Of a stretch of DNA of 64,000 nucleotides, positions 63,878-64,000 are shown piece after piece; position 1 is the first letter of the stretch, and each line of letters starts with the position of its first letter. A model generated the notes under the pieces. That model ran no database searches, was not told where the DNA came from, and worked only from the letters and a program-made list of their open reading frames with translations. This DNA comes from SZUA-584 sp040768905. GTDB lineage: Bacteria; Bacillota; Clostridia; Christensenellales; SZUA-584. The stretch lies in the NCBI GenBank assembly GCA_040768905.1, contig JAXGMA010000001.1, positions 62,001 to 126,000 on the forward strand, in the 5' to 3' direction. Made by a program: the position numbers and the translations under genes.

Positions 63878-64000
63878 ATGGGTAGAAATGATAAGCTTTT
63901 GGAAAGACTAAAAAACAAGCCAAAAGATTTTACTTACGATGAATTAAGGCGTCTTCTTGGAAGCCTGCAATGCATCGAAAACATGGGTGGCAAAACGTCC
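63878..64000 (+). CDS. HicA-like mRNA interferase toxin, 5' part (runs off the window)
   Basis: The 41 codons present read MGRNDKLLERLKNKPKDFTY, then DELRRLLGSLQCIENMGGKT, close to the N-terminus of HicA toxins of type II toxin-antitoxin systems, in which DFTYDEL..LL leads to the double-stranded RNA-binding-like fold. The catalytic His is expected beyond the edge. AAAGGGGC lies upstream. A HicB antitoxin gene would be expected next, outside the window. Confidence 0.7.
   Translation, partial: MGRNDKLLERLKNKPKDFTYDELRRLLGSLQCIENMGGKTS

Overview
The window reads as a chromosomal segment of an anaerobic, probably endospore-forming member of the class Clostridia (Bacillota). The evidence is the clostridial-type gene set: pyruvate:ferredoxin oxidoreductase, a complete six-gene Rnf complex, a small 2x[4Fe-4S] ferredoxin, the sporulation genes spoIVFA, spoIVFB and bofA, ricT, and the two-gene radical SAM / DUF2344 pair ahead of RNase G and L21-L27. 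I would not go below class from sequence alone. Coding density is high, short overlaps of 1 to 4 nt are common, and TTG starts are used repeatedly (rpoC, the L7Ae-type gene, mnmA, rnpA, yidC).

Layout, left to right. (1) 1-14060: an uncharacterised clostridial protein, then rpoB-rpoC, an unknown two-span membrane protein, an L7Ae-type RNA-binding protein, rpsL, rpsG, fusA and tuf, closed by a strong terminator. (2) 14137-21810: the spoIVFA-spoIVFB protease pair, two small metalloenzyme genes, the radical SAM/DUF2344 pair, rng, rplU and rpmA. The prp (ysxB) protease gene that normally sits between rplU and rpmA in Firmicutes is missing, and L27 lacks the N-terminal extension that Prp removes. 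(3) 21926-30023: DAHP synthase and an OGG-type glycosylase on +; a YkvI-like membrane protein, nifJ and an mreB paralogue on -. (4) 30429-35942 (-): rnfCDGEAB followed directly by maf. (5) 36156-37555: rpsF-ssb-rpsR, then tRNA-Gly(CCC) followed by a repeat-rich, hairpin-rich tract that contains a second copy of the tRNA 3' end. (6) 38062-44457: an XRE regulator, a metallo-beta-lactamase-fold protein, a small ferredoxin, and the lysine/arginine decarboxylase-HAD-tmk-holB-ricT operon. (7) 44565-50325: two membrane proteins of unknown role and a four-gene ABC-2 exporter operon with an unrecognised membrane-anchored subunit. (8) 50378-54857: NUDIX, mnmA, fba, a solitary IS200/IS605-type element, bofA and dgkA. 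(9) 54956-58149: feoA, then rpmH-rnpA-yidD-yidC-jag without dnaA upstream or mnmE/mnmG downstream. (10) 58383-62342: a promoter plus terminator unit, secG, rnr, smpB, a small membrane protein and tmRNA. (11) 62372-64000: the left end of an AT-richer integrated element next to the tmRNA gene, with a tyrosine integrase, a broken small gene and the start of a HicA-like toxin gene.

Most genes are housekeeping. PFOR, ferredoxin and Rnf form one energy module: pyruvate oxidation reduces ferredoxin, which Rnf re-oxidises with NAD+ while pumping ions. SpoIVFB, SpoIVFA and BofA are the protease and inhibitors of the pro-sigma-K checkpoint. SmpB, RNase R and tmRNA form a trans-translation cluster. The parts I consider most worth a second look are the missing Prp/L27-extension pair, the hairpin and repeat tract after tRNA-Gly, the orphan promoter-terminator unit before secG, the rpoB leader and acidic tail, the ABC operon with an unknown subunit, and the tmRNA-linked element. 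All calls are from reading the sequence; no database search was run.
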